A stretch of 64,000 bases of DNA, from contig NZ_QPEX01000046.1 of NCBI RefSeq assembly GCF_003335505.1, positions 186,001 to 250,000 on the forward strand, given 5' to 3'. This DNA is from Bremerella cremea (GTDB lineage: Bacteria; Planctomycetota; Planctomycetia; Pirellulales; Pirellulaceae). The translations under genes were made by a program, and so were the position numbers. The notes beneath the pieces were generated by a model. It worked only from the letters and a program-made list of their open reading frames with translations. It had not been told where the DNA came from and made no database searches. This document shows positions 17,310 to 26,967 of this stretch, piece by piece; position 1 is the first letter of the stretch; every line of letters starts with the position of its first letter.

Positions 17310-18500
17310 ATGCTATCGCCGACGCAACAAAAACGCGCGCTCGAACTTGTCCAAACCTTGATGGCCATTCCCGGAAAAAGTGGAGAAGAGGCCGAGGTGG
17401 CAGTTTTTGTTCGGGAGCAACTCTTATCCTCCGGCGTGCCGGCATCGGCCATGCAACACGACACGGCTCATACACGCTGCCCAGTGCCTGATAGTACGAC
17501 CGGCAATCTTATTGTCCACTTGCCAGGCAATCGCAACGCACCGCGCCGAATGTTGATGGCACACATGGACACCGTACCGATTTGCGTCGGTTCGAGACCC
17601 ACGCGTACCGAGGACTATTTGGTTCCTCAGGACAAACATACCGGGCTCGGGGCGGACGACCGAGCCGGCGTGGCGACGGTGCTATTCGCAGCAACCGAAC
17701 TGCTGCAGCAGAACCTCCCTCATGGGCCACTAACGTTGCTGTTTACCGTGCAAGAAGAGATTGGCTTACAGGGAGCCAGGCACCTTGAAATCGCGCAGCT
17801 TGGCGAACCAGAACTGGCTTTCAACTGGGATGGTAGCGATCCCGTGAAACTTACCGTTGGAGCGATCGGTGGCTATCGCATGACCATCGACATCCACGGC
17901 AAAGCCAGCCACGCCGGGGTCGCTCCTCAAAAAGGAATCAGCGCCGTAACGATCGCCGGTGTTGCGATTGCCAAATTGCATCAAGCTGGGCTTTTGGGAA
18001 AAATTGACCTGGGTGACCTTCAAGGCACAAGCAACATCGGGGTAATCCAAGGTGGCAACGCAACCAATGTGGTGGCAGATCACGTTCGTCTGCAGGCGGA
18101 AGTTCGAAGCCACAACAAGGAAACCATCCAAACCCTGGTACAACGCTTTGAACAAGCATTTCACGAGGCCACCCAGGAAGTCACCAACGACCAAGGCGAA
18201 CAAGCCACCGTCAAGTTCGACGGCGACCTCAACTACGAACCGTTCGTCATGCCGACCGAATCACCGAACGTGACGATCGCCTCAGGCGTATTGAAATCGC
18301 TCGGTCTCGAACCGGTGCATGCGATTGCCAATGGCGGTCTGGATGCCAACTGGATGTTTCGCCATGGCATCCCCACGGTCTCGCTAGGGTGCGGTCAGCA
18401 GAACCCTCACATGACCAGCGAAAGACTTAACATTCCTCAATTCCACACCGCTTGCGAAATAGCGCTGCGTATTGCTACCGGAGAAGATGGTGCCTCATGA
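17310..18500 (+). CDS. M20/PepT-like zinc aminopeptidase
   Basis: Dinuclear zinc M20-type peptidase: LMAHMDTVP supplies His85 and Asp87, GLGADDRAG the bridging Asp, VQEEIGLQG the catalytic Glu149 and the metal Glu150, FNWDGSD a further metal Asp, and PHMTSERL the last His. A lid domain (about residues 190-300, with GKASHAGVAPQKGISA) lies between. The closest recalled family is PepT-like tripeptide aminopeptidases. It has no signal peptide, so it acts in the cytosol. Its TGA overlaps the ATG of a small [2Fe-2S] protein gene (ATGA), indicating coupled translation. Confidence 0.9.
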   Translation: MLSPTQQKRALELVQTLMAIPGKSGEEAEVAVFVREQLLSSGVPASAMQHDTAHTRCPVPDSTTGNLIVHLPGNRNAPRRMLMAHMDTVPICVGSRPTRTEDYLVPQDKHTGLGADDRAGVATVLFAATELLQQNLPHGPLTLLFTVQEEIGLQGARHLEIAQLGEPELAFNWDGSDPVKLTVGAIGGYRMTIDIHGKASHAGVAPQKGISAVTIAGVAIAKLHQAGLLGKIDLGDLQGTSNIGVIQGGNATNVVADHVRLQAEVRSHNKETIQTLVQRFEQAFHEATQEVTNDQGEQATVKFDGDLNYEPFVMPTESPNVTIASGVLKSLGLEPVHAIANGGLDANWMFRHGIPTVSLGCGQQNPHMTSERLNIPQFHTACEIALRIATGEDGAS

Positions 18501-18790
18501 AACCAGATGACGAACTTTGCCTCTGTTTTCATGTAACGTTGCGGAAGGTACACAACTTCTGCCGCATCGAAAAACCAAGGCGCGCATCGCAACTCTCAGA
18601 GTGTGGCGGGGCTGGCACCGGTTGTGGCTGGTGTCGTCCGTTTCTATTACGGATCTTCGAGAACCAACAACATGCCGAGGGGAACGAGATACCGGACTCC
18701 GAGGCGTACCATCGCGAGCGCGCGACTTATCTACAAGAGCGGAAATCGCGCAAGCAAAACGAAGACAAACCAACACCCCCAGGCGATTAG
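18497..18790 (+). CDS. Small BFD-like [2Fe-2S] protein
   Basis: A 97-residue protein starting at the ATG of an ATGA overlap with the peptidase gene. It has CLCFHVT near the N-terminus (Cys8, Cys10) and GTGCGWCRP (Cys43, Cys46), the four-cysteine pattern of BFD-type [2Fe-2S] domains found in bacterioferritin-associated ferredoxin and NirB; Cys36 is an extra. The tail is hydrophilic. Its stop overlaps the stop of the convergent STAS gene. The link with a peptidase is unexplained; iron signalling or electron transfer is inferred from the fold only. Confidence 0.8.
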   Translation: MKPDDELCLCFHVTLRKVHNFCRIEKPRRASQLSECGGAGTGCGWCRPFLLRIFENQQHAEGNEIPDSEAYHRERATYLQERKSRKQNEDKPTPPGD

Positions 18791-19146
18791 GCTTGCCACG
18801 CTTCTTTAAGAGCAACCATGGCCTGTTCGCGGTTTGGATATCGCTGCCAGAGTGATTCGATCTTGGAACGTTTCAGCACGTCCAAGCAGTCATCATTAAT
18901 CCCAGCAATAACCAAGTGTCCCCCACGCTTCTTAATGAGTTTCCAAATTCGAATCAGAAACTGAATGAAGAACGCCCCTATGGATTTGGTTTGAGCCAAA
19001 TCGATCACAACCAAAGGGGGTGAGGCATGCTTGACAACTTCGACGATCTGCTGAACGACGTTGCCTAGATTGGACTCTTCAAGATTCTCGTACTCTGAAC
19101 CAAATTCGAGAATCGTTATATCGCTCTGGCGCAGAATATTGACCAT
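18787..19146 (-). CDS. STAS domain protein (anti-sigma factor antagonist-like)
   Basis: A 119-residue single-domain STAS protein: strand LVVIDLAQTKSIGAFFIQFL contains the segment where SpoIIAA-type antagonists carry a phosphorylatable Ser (Ser in TKSIGAF), followed by KKRGGHLVIAGIND and the C-terminal helix. Such proteins sequester anti-sigma factors or regulate partner kinases. No kinase or phosphatase gene is next to it. Its start faces a 360-bp divergent gap and the LOG gene. Confidence 0.85.
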   Translation of the reverse strand: MVNILRQSDITILEFGSEYENLEESNLGNVVQQIVEVVKHASPPLVVIDLAQTKSIGAFFIQFLIRIWKLIKKRGGHLVIAGINDDCLDVLKRSKIESLWQRYPNREQAMVALKEAWQA

Positions 19147-19508
19147 TGGCTGACAATCGCCGGTTAATACGGGAATGAGAATTCACAAGGCAGGGACTTC
19201 CTCTGGGGTGGGCGGGGTTTTCACCTGAGGAAAAGGAATTGACGTAGTGTCAAACAGAAAACCGGCAAATCGAGCAAATCCATGCTTGCGGGTAGTCTAT
19301 CTGCCAATCTCCGTAATAACAACCCCTCAACTTTTTGAATATTTCCGAAGAGATTCCACAACAATTGTATACTTGGAAATTGCCCCCAACCAGACTTATC
19401 CTAAGAGGTATATGCCATTATTCGCATGGGTGTCCTTCCGCTAGAGGGGCTGAATACGAGGTTATTGCCTGGCATGTTGAAACTCACCCCATAGAAGAGG
19501 CCGGAACC
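19147..19508. other. Divergent intergenic region, STAS / LOG genes
   Basis: About 360 bp. It contains a small inverted repeat TTGAC-N5-GTCAA at 19239-19253, which could be an operator or just a -35-like element. The frame of the downstream LOG gene is open back to 19335 (TTG) but that part has no family similarity I recognise. Confidence 0.4.
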
Positions 19509-20552
19509 TTGAATCGATTCAACGACACAGATGAAGATGACTTGTTGCCCTCGAGCGAAGACCGTCGCGCGATCGAGATCAATCGCTTGCTCGATCAGAT
19601 TCGCCAGACTGCGGATAAACTGCAACGCGACGCTGCCAGCCGAGGAGATCTGAAGCTACTCGCACGCTCTCTCAAAGAGTTACGTTACGCTTTCAAAGTG
19701 TTTACTCCTTACCGAGACATGAGGAAGCTAACCATCTTTGGTTCCGCGCGAACCAGGCCCGATCATCCGAATTACATTACGGCTGTGAAGTTCGCGGAAC
19801 AAATGGCGCAAGATGGCTGGCTGGTGATTACCGGTGCCGGTAGCGGGATCATGGAAGCAGGCCATCGCGGGGCAGGACGCGAGAACGCAATGGGCTTGAA
19901 TATCGTGCTACCGTTCGAGCAACAAGCCAATCCCATTATTCATGGGGATGACAAGCTCGTTAACATGAAGTACTTCTTCACGCGGAAGTTGATGTTTGTC
20001 AAAGAATGCGACGCCGTGGTCTGCCTTCCTGGTGGGTTTGGAACGTTGGACGAGGCATTCGAAGTGCTTACGCTGGTGCAAACCGGTAAGCGAGATCCTT
20101 TCCCAATTGTTCTTCTTGATGCTCCCGGCGGAACCTATTGGAAGAAGCTTGATGATTTTATCCGCGCGGCCTTGCACGATGACGAAATGATCTCGCCGGA
20201 AGATTTCGCGTTGTACCGTGTCACCGATTCAGTCGACGAAGCGGTCGCCGAGATCGAGAAGTTTTACAAGGTCTATCACAGCATGCGGTACGTCCGCAAC
20301 AAGCTGGTAATTCGCTTGCAGAAAACGATTAGCTCGTCTCTACTAGATGCCATTCGTTCGGAGTTTCACGGCTTGCTGAGCGAGGGGGATTTTGAAATTC
20401 GCTCGGCATTAGCGGAAGAGGACGAGCCAGAAATTGAATCTCTCCCACGTTTGGTTTTTCATTTTAATCGGCGAGATTTGGGAAGGCTCCGAATTCTGAT
20501 CGATTGCCTCAACGACGAAAGCCTTGAGCCAGCATCTCGCAAATTCGTGTAG
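19509..20552 (+). CDS. LOG family protein (Rossmann-fold, TIGR00730-like)
   Basis: The protein has the family signature PGGFGTLDEAFE preceded by FTRKLMFVKECDAVV and the nucleotide-binding GAGSGIMEAGHRGA. LOG proteins are phosphoribohydrolases that release cytokinin bases from nucleotides; in bacteria many are of unknown substrate. This is the longer type with about 100 extra C-terminal residues. No ATG precedes the conserved part; TTG at 19509 with AGAAGAGG eight bases upstream is chosen, giving 347 residues; TTG at 19335 is an alternative. A terminator follows. Confidence 0.85.
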   Translation: MNRFNDTDEDDLLPSSEDRRAIEINRLLDQIRQTADKLQRDAASRGDLKLLARSLKELRYAFKVFTPYRDMRKLTIFGSARTRPDHPNYITAVKFAEQMAQDGWLVITGAGSGIMEAGHRGAGRENAMGLNIVLPFEQQANPIIHGDDKLVNMKYFFTRKLMFVKECDAVVCLPGGFGTLDEAFEVLTLVQTGKRDPFPIVLLDAPGGTYWKKLDDFIRAALHDDEMISPEDFALYRVTDSVDEAVAEIEKFYKVYHSMRYVRNKLVIRLQKTISSSLLDAIRSEFHGLLSEGDFEIRSALAEEDEPEIESLPRLVFHFNRRDLGRLRILIDCLNDESLEPASRKFV

Positions 20553-20569
20553 TAACGAATCCCCCCAAA

Positions 20570-20609
20570 GCGAGAGGAAAAATTTCTTCTCGCGAGGCCG
20601 ATTTTTTTT
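20570..20609 (+). terminator. Terminator after LOG gene
   Basis: Stem GCGAGAGGA / TTCTTCTCGC (9 bp with one G-T pair) at 20570-20593 and a run of eight T at 20602-20609. It lies between convergent stops at 20552 and 20612, and the T-run suits the plus strand although it is 8 bases from the stem. Confidence 0.6.
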
Positions 20610-20611
20610 GG

Positions 20612-23600
20612 CTATCGAATCGCTGAACGGGTTGGACGCTCAGCGATTCGCTCTTCTTGGCTTTGCTTGTTCGCCTTGAGGTAGGTCATCAAGTCGCCGA
20701 TTTCTTCCGCCGTAAGTTGGTCGAGCAAGCCAGACGGCATGATGCTGACCTTCGAAGGTGACATCTCTTCCACATCTTCCAGCAACACTTCGAACTTATT
20801 GCCTTGGCTGTCGATCACCACATAATTGCCGCTCGGGCTGGTCGAAACGAGTCCGGAAAGTACCTTGCCATCAACCGTCAAGAGTTGCTTGGTCGCGTAC
20901 TGATCCGAGATCACGTGCGAAGGAAATAGCACCGACTCTAAAATCTGCTTCTTCTGGAAGCGATTGGCGATATCGGTCAGATCGGGCCCGATCGCTTCTC
21001 CCACGCTTCCCATCCGGTGACAAGCCGCACACTGAGCCTTCTTGAAGATCATCGCCCCAGCCGCTGAGTCTCCTCCGTGGTATTCTTCGGAAGTCAGGAA
21101 GTCGAGCAGTTCGTCCAAATTCCAGTTGCTTGATTTGACGTCTACTAGTTGAGCTTCCGGCAAGTCAGGGTGCGATTCAGCAAACCATTCCTGCCAAGCT
21201 GTCATTTGTTTCTCGGGCGTATCGGAAGGACGTGCCGCCGTTTCTTTGGTCCACTTTGCCAACAGTTGGCTCACCGCCTGCTTGCCCGAATCGTCCAATC
21301 GCAAGCCCAGCATAATCAACTGGCGAATTGCCTGAGGATCGTCTTCGGTTTGCGAAGCCTGGTTTAGCTTCTGCACGACATTGGTGGCGAAGTTGCCTTC
21401 CAATACGGGGATCGCTTTTACAAGGTATGGAAAGTTCTTTCCATCCGCTTGCTGAGCCAAACCAAAGGCAATCGAAGCCCGGCGTTCTGGTTCGCGGTCG
21501 AAGGCTTCGCGGAGGTAGGCCATATTCTGTGGCGAGCCGTTGCTGGCCAAGATCGCGACAATCCCTTTTCGCATCCGCGTGGCAACCGTCGTTTCGTCTC
21601 CATCAAGCTCTTTATCAATCATCCGCAACGTGGCCAATACTTCATCGCTGGGTTTTTCCGGCAACTCAAACAAGACTGCCAAGGCGGCATTGGGCCACAT
21701 ATGCCCCAGCGACAAGGCGACGTACTGTTCTTGCGGGTTGAGGCATTTGACGAACTGCTTGGTACTCGTTTCGATATAGCCTCGCAGTCCTTCTCCCCCT
21801 TCGATCTTCAAACCGCTTTCCAAGTGCCCCAGCAGCTTCAGCTTCTGTTCGCTAGTCCAGCCTTCGCTGATGAACGACATGTGCATCGCCAGGTTCAGCC
21901 GTTCGGCTGCGGGGATGTCGCTGTCGAGATGAGCGATGTAGCGGTCAGTGATATTGGAAACATGGAAGTGAGCCAACGTGCGAATCAGCTCGCGATTCAT
22001 GCGATGATCGCCTGCGGGGAACTCGTTGGCGATCCGATCAGCCAGGCCTGGCACGTCGGCATCTTGCAGATCACCTCGGTGAACGGCAAGCTGAATCACA
22101 CGAAGCATCGACAGAAATTCGTCGTCGCTTAGATAGTCGTCCAATCGCTTTTGAGCTCGTTGAGCAATTTGAATTGCCATTTCCCGAGAAGGCTGAGCTA
22201 CCAGCGCTGCGACACAACCAGCATTAAACAGCTTGGCCGAATCGGCATTTAATGCCAGTTCAATCCAATCAGCCACCGGCTGCGTTTCTAGCAAGCGTCG
22301 CGCCGCATATACTTCGCGACGATCATCAGCGGTCAGTAGGGGACGCAGTTCTTCAAGAGTGACTTTGCCATTAATTTCAGCCAACGTTTCACACACTTCT
22401 GCTCGCACGGCGGAACTATCGTGCGTCAACAACTCTTTCAAGCGTGCGGTGGCCTCTTCGCCAGGATAGTTGATAAGCAGTGCAACCGCCTTTTGGCAAA
22501 CCTCGTCGTTATCGTCCTTGGTCAAGTCCAGCAGCATCGCCAAACTTGGCGTTGGCCCGTACAGTTGCATCAAATCCAAAGCGCGAGTGCGATAGTTGGC
22601 CGGATTCTCTTCCGCGATCGCAACTCCTTGAACTTGTGAGCTCCACGAATCACCCAGGCCAGCTTGAATTTCAGCAATCTTCTGACGGCCCCAGGCACTT
22701 TGTGGTTGAGGATAACGAATCGCTTGGGCAATGCCTTCGCCCAGGTTCTGAGCCCCTTCCGAAAGTTCGCCTTTGTAGACAATTCGGTACAAGCCACCTT
22801 CTGTACCGCGACCGCCGGTCGTGAAGTAAACCCAACCATCCGGGCCGACTTCCAGGTCGGTCACGTTCATCGGCTTCCCTTCGAGCAGCGCTTCGCTTTG
22901 GGCGGTGTAACCAGCGCCTTCTTTGATCAATTCCACGGTACTGATCCGACCATTGGCCCAGTCGGTGACAAACAAGCGGTTCTGATATTTAGCGGGATAC
23001 TTGAAGTGATCGTAAATCACTACACCGGTGGGCGAGCCTGCTCCGGTTTCCAAAATGGGTGGCACGCAATCAGGATAGTAATTTGGCCATTTCGCCCAGC
23101 CACTTCGCCAGCCGAAATCGGAACCAGGAGCAACCTGGTAAATCCGGGTAGGGCGATGCCAGACGAGCCCTTCGTCCCATTCCATATCGCTATCGTGGAT
23201 GAACAAATCGCCGTTGCGATTGAATGCCAGGTCGTAGGCATTGCGAATACCGCCCGCAACAACTTCGATGTTTTGGCCTTCGATATCGGTTCGCAAAACC
23301 ATCCCGCCGGGAGCTTTAACTCCGACCGCATGACCGCCTGGGTCCTCAAAGCGCGGTACGAGGTCCCCTTCATAGAAGTGGCGATGCGGGCTGGTTTCCG
23401 AGATATCGAAGTCGAGCCGGGTATCGTTACCGGCGACCATATAAATTAAGCCGTCCGGTCCCAAGGCCAACGCGTGCGGCCCATGTTCCCCGATTGCTCC
23501 ATTGAACTTTGCCAGGGTGGCGACTTCCTCGACCTTGCCATCTTGGTCGGTATCGCTCAGCCGGTAGAGGCCGGTTCCTTCCGAGCCTTCGCCGACAACA

Positions 23601-24562
23601 AACACATCGCCATTAAGAGGCAGGATGCCTTGGATGTTCTTAACGGTATCGTTGTAGGTCCGCATCGAATCGACGATGCCGTCGTCGTTGGTATCGTACA
23701 GCAGCATCAGGTCGCCCCCTTCTTTCGAGGCGATGATGTTGCCGAATTCGTTGAATGTCATCGAGATAAGGGCGCCGGTTTTCTCTGCCGAAAGCACCTC
23801 TTGAATGGCAAACCCCGGCAAGATGCGAAAGCGAGATTCTTCTGGAGCCGGCTTCGCTTCCGGCGACGTCTCAGCCGAAGGAGCGACGACGACTTCTGGT
23901 TGTTTCTTGGTTGAAATCGGCTTCGCTTCGATCGGGCGTTGCGACGGTTTGGTTTTCTCGGCGAACGTCGGCTCTGGCGGAACCGGAGGTCCAGAGGAAG
24001 CCAGGTGCGGCTTGCCGGTTGCCCAGGGCGCAGTTGAGTCAGCCGGACCGAACTCTTGCGATCCCCCCCAGCGCGAATCGCTATAGAAAGTCGATTGCCA
24101 CAGCGGGAATGGACGTAAATCGTTTTTCCAACTCGCATTGGAAGGGAAGCTCACCTTTTGGTTGTTCGAGCCAAAGATGGTGATTTCCGCCAGCAAACCG
24201 GCGCTGCTGCCCTGGGTATTGCGAACTTGAACCGCAAAAACGTTGTCGCCGATTTTGAGGTACTGCGATATGTCGTACCGCTTTCGATTTCGCCAATTAT
24301 TGTCTTCTGCGATTTTTTTGCCGTTGATCCACAGCTCGTATTCGTCGTCAGCGGCGATCATAAATTGACCACCGGTCATTTGCTTGATGTTGATGCTCTT
24401 GCGGAAATAGCAAGAAGACTCCGGTATTTTGTCTTTTTGATGCTGCGGAGCCCAAATCCATTGCGGTTGGTTTGCCGGTGTCTGGGCCAGGGCAAGACGT
24501 CCCTGTGCCGCGAAGACGGTGACGAGAAGCAATACGCAAAGTGATTTGTTGGCAGTCAACAT
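20612..24562 (-). CDS. PVC-type secreted cytochrome c / membrane-bound dehydrogenase-like protein
   Basis: A 1316-residue exported protein. Signal peptide (residues 1-26, ending LALAQ), a galactose-binding-like jelly-roll at about 30-160 (YELWINGKKIAEDN, VFAVQVRN), a Pro/Lys/Glu-rich linker, then a glucose/sorbosone-dehydrogenase-like beta-propeller from about 240 to 620 (FNRNGDLFIHDSDMEWDEG, VTDLEVGPDGWVYFTTGG), HEAT-like helical repeats from about 680 to 1100, and a C-terminal cytochrome c domain with CAACH at 1178-1182 and a possible Met ligand in SIMPSG. This multi-domain plan is characteristic of Planctomycetes/Verrucomicrobia. Proposed role: periplasmic oxidation of a sugar or polysaccharide product. 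It is divergent from the peptide ABC operon. Confidence 0.92.
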   Translation of the reverse strand: MLTANKSLCVLLLVTVFAAQGRLALAQTPANQPQWIWAPQHQKDKIPESSCYFRKSINIKQMTGGQFMIAADDEYELWINGKKIAEDNNWRNRKRYDISQYLKIGDNVFAVQVRNTQGSSAGLLAEITIFGSNNQKVSFPSNASWKNDLRPFPLWQSTFYSDSRWGGSQEFGPADSTAPWATGKPHLASSGPPVPPEPTFAEKTKPSQRPIEAKPISTKKQPEVVVAPSAETSPEAKPAPEESRFRILPGFAIQEVLSAEKTGALISMTFNEFGNIIASKEGGDLMLLYDTNDDGIVDSMRTYNDTVKNIQGILPLNGDVFVVGEGSEGTGLYRLSDTDQDGKVEEVATLAKFNGAIGEHGPHALALGPDGLIYMVAGNDTRLDFDISETSPHRHFYEGDLVPRFEDPGGHAVGVKAPGGMVLRTDIEGQNIEVVAGGIRNAYDLAFNRNGDLFIHDSDMEWDEGLVWHRPTRIYQVAPGSDFGWRSGWAKWPNYYPDCVPPILETGAGSPTGVVIYDHFKYPAKYQNRLFVTDWANGRISTVELIKEGAGYTAQSEALLEGKPMNVTDLEVGPDGWVYFTTGGRGTEGGLYRIVYKGELSEGAQNLGEGIAQAIRYPQPQSAWGRQKIAEIQAGLGDSWSSQVQGVAIAEENPANYRTRALDLMQLYGPTPSLAMLLDLTKDDNDEVCQKAVALLINYPGEEATARLKELLTHDSSAVRAEVCETLAEINGKVTLEELRPLLTADDRREVYAARRLLETQPVADWIELALNADSAKLFNAGCVAALVAQPSREMAIQIAQRAQKRLDDYLSDDEFLSMLRVIQLAVHRGDLQDADVPGLADRIANEFPAGDHRMNRELIRTLAHFHVSNITDRYIAHLDSDIPAAERLNLAMHMSFISEGWTSEQKLKLLGHLESGLKIEGGEGLRGYIETSTKQFVKCLNPQEQYVALSLGHMWPNAALAVLFELPEKPSDEVLATLRMIDKELDGDETTVATRMRKGIVAILASNGSPQNMAYLREAFDREPERRASIAFGLAQQADGKNFPYLVKAIPVLEGNFATNVVQKLNQASQTEDDPQAIRQLIMLGLRLDDSGKQAVSQLLAKWTKETAARPSDTPEKQMTAWQEWFAESHPDLPEAQLVDVKSSNWNLDELLDFLTSEEYHGGDSAAGAMIFKKAQCAACHRMGSVGEAIGPDLTDIANRFQKKQILESVLFPSHVISDQYATKQLLTVDGKVLSGLVSTSPSGNYVVIDSQGNKFEVLLEDVEEMSPSKVSIMPSGLLDQLTAEEIGDLMTYLKANKQSQEERIAERPTRSAIR

Positions 24563-24958
24563 CGTACAACTCTTACCAGCTACGTAACCTTATCCTCGTT
24601 GCGGGAAGCCGAGACCGGCGACAACGAGGCGCAATCAAGCCTGATCCTTCTTTCGTTAGATCGGGAACCAGAGCCGGCAAAATCAACAAAACCGGAGCAA
24701 CTGGCAAAATTTACCGTAGCGGCATGCAGTGACAGTGCTTGCCCCCCAGAATATGAGCCCACCAAAGTGAGTGATTCCTCCCAAACCAGATCTGGGCGCC
24801 ATTAGGCTGTTATTGACCCTGTTTTTTGATCTGTTTACGATTCGGTTGGGACTATTTAGGAAATCTGCATCAAATGGGCCACAAACCTTCATTGCTAGCA
24901 ATGATGGGATATGATAAGCCTATGAAAATCGGTGCATTCTTAGTATTGAGGTAGCGTA
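24563..24958. other. Divergent intergenic region, cytochrome / ABC operon
   Basis: About 395 bp between divergent start codons, with promoters for both expected. The part nearest the ABC operon (24830-24940) is AT-rich. No gene or strong hairpin seen. Confidence 0.45.
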
Positions 24959-26914
24959 ATGGCAGACATCCGCGGCGCGCTTAGACTTTGCCTAGTATCG
25001 GCCCTAGCCCTTCTGGTACCGCTTGTCGGTTGTAAAGGGAGATCGTCCGAGCTTTCCGAAGAAGAACTCAAACAAGCGATCGCGGATTTCGACTTCGACG
25101 CTGGCCTGCCCGATCCCCAGTTCCAGCCTCCGCAGACACTCGAAGAGCTTGATGCCACGTATCCTTGGACCGATAAGAAGATCACTCTTCCGCTGGCCGA
25201 TTTAAAGAAAGAGTTGGCCGATTACCAGCCGCCGATCACTCCGCAAGAGGCGATGAAACTTCGCCCCACCGATCAAGCAGGCTACGACGAAATCTTAGCG
25301 GCCATGAAGATCCAGCCCAAAAGCGAGAATGAAGCGGCCTGGGATTCGACCTGGGTGCATCACGAAGGAGGCGACGTCAACAGCCTCAACCCACTTCGCA
25401 TGAGTTCCGTCGGTGACTCCTTCTATGTAGCGATGACTCAAATCGGAGCCGTCGCTGCGACCATCGATATCGAGCCACTGGGCGATGGACGCTATATCAA
25501 ATCGTGGCAAGCCAACGATGACAACACCGTCCAGAAAATTGTCATTCGTGACGATATGACATGGTCAGACGGCACCCCAATCACGGCCCACGACTGGGAA
25601 TTCACTTTTAAAGTGATCATCCACCCCAAGCTGTTAACGATGTTCCCGGCGCTGCCCAGTGGTGTGGAAGGAATCAAGTTGATCAAAGCTTACGACGACC
25701 ATACTTTTGTCGTCTTCCATGAACAGTCGACCGCCGTGAACGATATGAAGCTCGACTTCCCGATCGTTCCCAAACACATTTATGAACCAGCAATTGCCGA
25801 AGATCCCACCCTGACCGATAGCTCCAAATTTCAAGAGATCGAACGCAATCCGGTCGTCAGTGGCCCCTATAAGGTCATCAGCCGAGAACACAAGCAGCGC
25901 ATCGTGCTGCAGCGGCGCGAGGATTACTACATGCACAACGGCAAACAAGTGCGTGAGAAACCCTATTTCAAAGAGATTCGCGTCGAAATCATGGGGAACC
26001 CAACCCAAGCGTTACTCGCCATGACCAAAGGCGATATCGATGACATGGAAGTTCCTCCAACCATGTGGAACACGGAAGCCAATCGTGAGGACTTCTATAA
26101 GAACAACATCAAGGTGAAATACTCGGGCTGGTCCGAGAGTCACCTCACTTGGAACTTAGGCAGGCCCTACTTCGAGGATGCCCGCGTTCGCCGTGCGTTG
26201 AGCTATGCCGTTAACTACGATGCAATTCTGAACGGTGTACTCGACGGAATTCACGAGCAAGCCAATGGTCCTTTCCACCCCACGGCTTGGTTCTCCCCCA
26301 AACCGGCTCTGCCTCTCTTTACCACCGACCTCGACAAGGCCCGTGCCTTACTGGATGAAGCAGGCTGGAAAGACACCGACGCCGACGGCATCCGCGATAA
26401 AGTAATCAACGGCCAAAAAAATCCGTTCACGTTCACCTTGACCTATGCCGAGGAAAGCTCGACCGGGGAACAAGTGGCCACGCAGCTTGCTTCCGACTTC
26501 GGGAAGATTGGGGTAAAGCTGGTTCCACGCAAAGTCGAATGGACTACGATGCAGCAGCAAACCCGAGACCATAACTTCGATGCTTCCTACAGCGGATGGG
26601 CATCCGGTGGCGATCCGTTCTCGAACGACAACATCTTTAAGACCGACGCACCGCGCAACTTTGGTCAATATTCCAACAAGCAAGTCGACGAGTTGTTCGA
26701 CAAAGGCCTCGTGGAACTCGATCGTGAGAAACGTGCCACGCATTATCAGGAAATCGCCAAGATCCTGTACGAAGATCAGCCGTACACTTGGCTTTACTTT
26801 CGCACGGATCTCTTTGCCTTCAACAAAAAGTTGCGTGGGTACCGCTTTGGACCGACTGGCCCTTGGAATTATGCCCCTGGGGCGATGTCGGTATGGAAGA
26901 CAACCGACAAGTAA
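24959..26914 (+). CDS. Peptide ABC transporter substrate-binding lipoprotein (SBP family 5)
   Basis: A 651-residue lipoprotein: signal MADIRGALRLCLVSALALLV then lipobox LVGC with Cys25. The mature part is a family 5 solute-binding protein (DppA/OppA type): YIKSWQANDDNTV, MTWSDGTPITAHDWEFTF, VRRALSYAVNYDAI and the C-terminal PWNYAPGAMSVW. It delivers di- or oligopeptides, or similar ligands, to the two permeases encoded next. The extra 100 residues before the first core strand are planctomycete-like. It is the first gene of a four-gene operon; GAGG lies upstream of the ATG. Confidence 0.94.
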   Translation: MADIRGALRLCLVSALALLVPLVGCKGRSSELSEEELKQAIADFDFDAGLPDPQFQPPQTLEELDATYPWTDKKITLPLADLKKELADYQPPITPQEAMKLRPTDQAGYDEILAAMKIQPKSENEAAWDSTWVHHEGGDVNSLNPLRMSSVGDSFYVAMTQIGAVAATIDIEPLGDGRYIKSWQANDDNTVQKIVIRDDMTWSDGTPITAHDWEFTFKVIIHPKLLTMFPALPSGVEGIKLIKAYDDHTFVVFHEQSTAVNDMKLDFPIVPKHIYEPAIAEDPTLTDSSKFQEIERNPVVSGPYKVISREHKQRIVLQRREDYYMHNGKQVREKPYFKEIRVEIMGNPTQALLAMTKGDIDDMEVPPTMWNTEANREDFYKNNIKVKYSGWSESHLTWNLGRPYFEDARVRRALSYAVNYDAILNGVLDGIHEQANGPFHPTAWFSPKPALPLFTTDLDKARALLDEAGWKDTDADGIRDKVINGQKNPFTFTLTYAEESSTGEQVATQLASDFGKIGVKLVPRKVEWTTMQQQTRDHNFDASYSGWASGGDPFSNDNIFKTDAPRNFGQYSNKQVDELFDKGLVELDREKRATHYQEIAKILYEDQPYTWLYFRTDLFAFNKKLRGYRFGPTGPWNYAPGAMSVWKTTDK

Positions 26915-26967
26915 TCTGACCACCCAAGCTTACCGTTCGCACTACTTTCGATTTCCAAGGGACCTGC

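Noticed and set aside
19239..19253. Inverted repeat TTGAC-N5-GTCAA as a definite operator
   Set aside because: Five-base arms are too short to separate from chance; noted only in the intergenic entry.
22664..23449. Plus-strand reading frame opposite the large cytochrome gene
   Set aside because: Shadow of the conserved propeller region; no ribosome binding site or motif.
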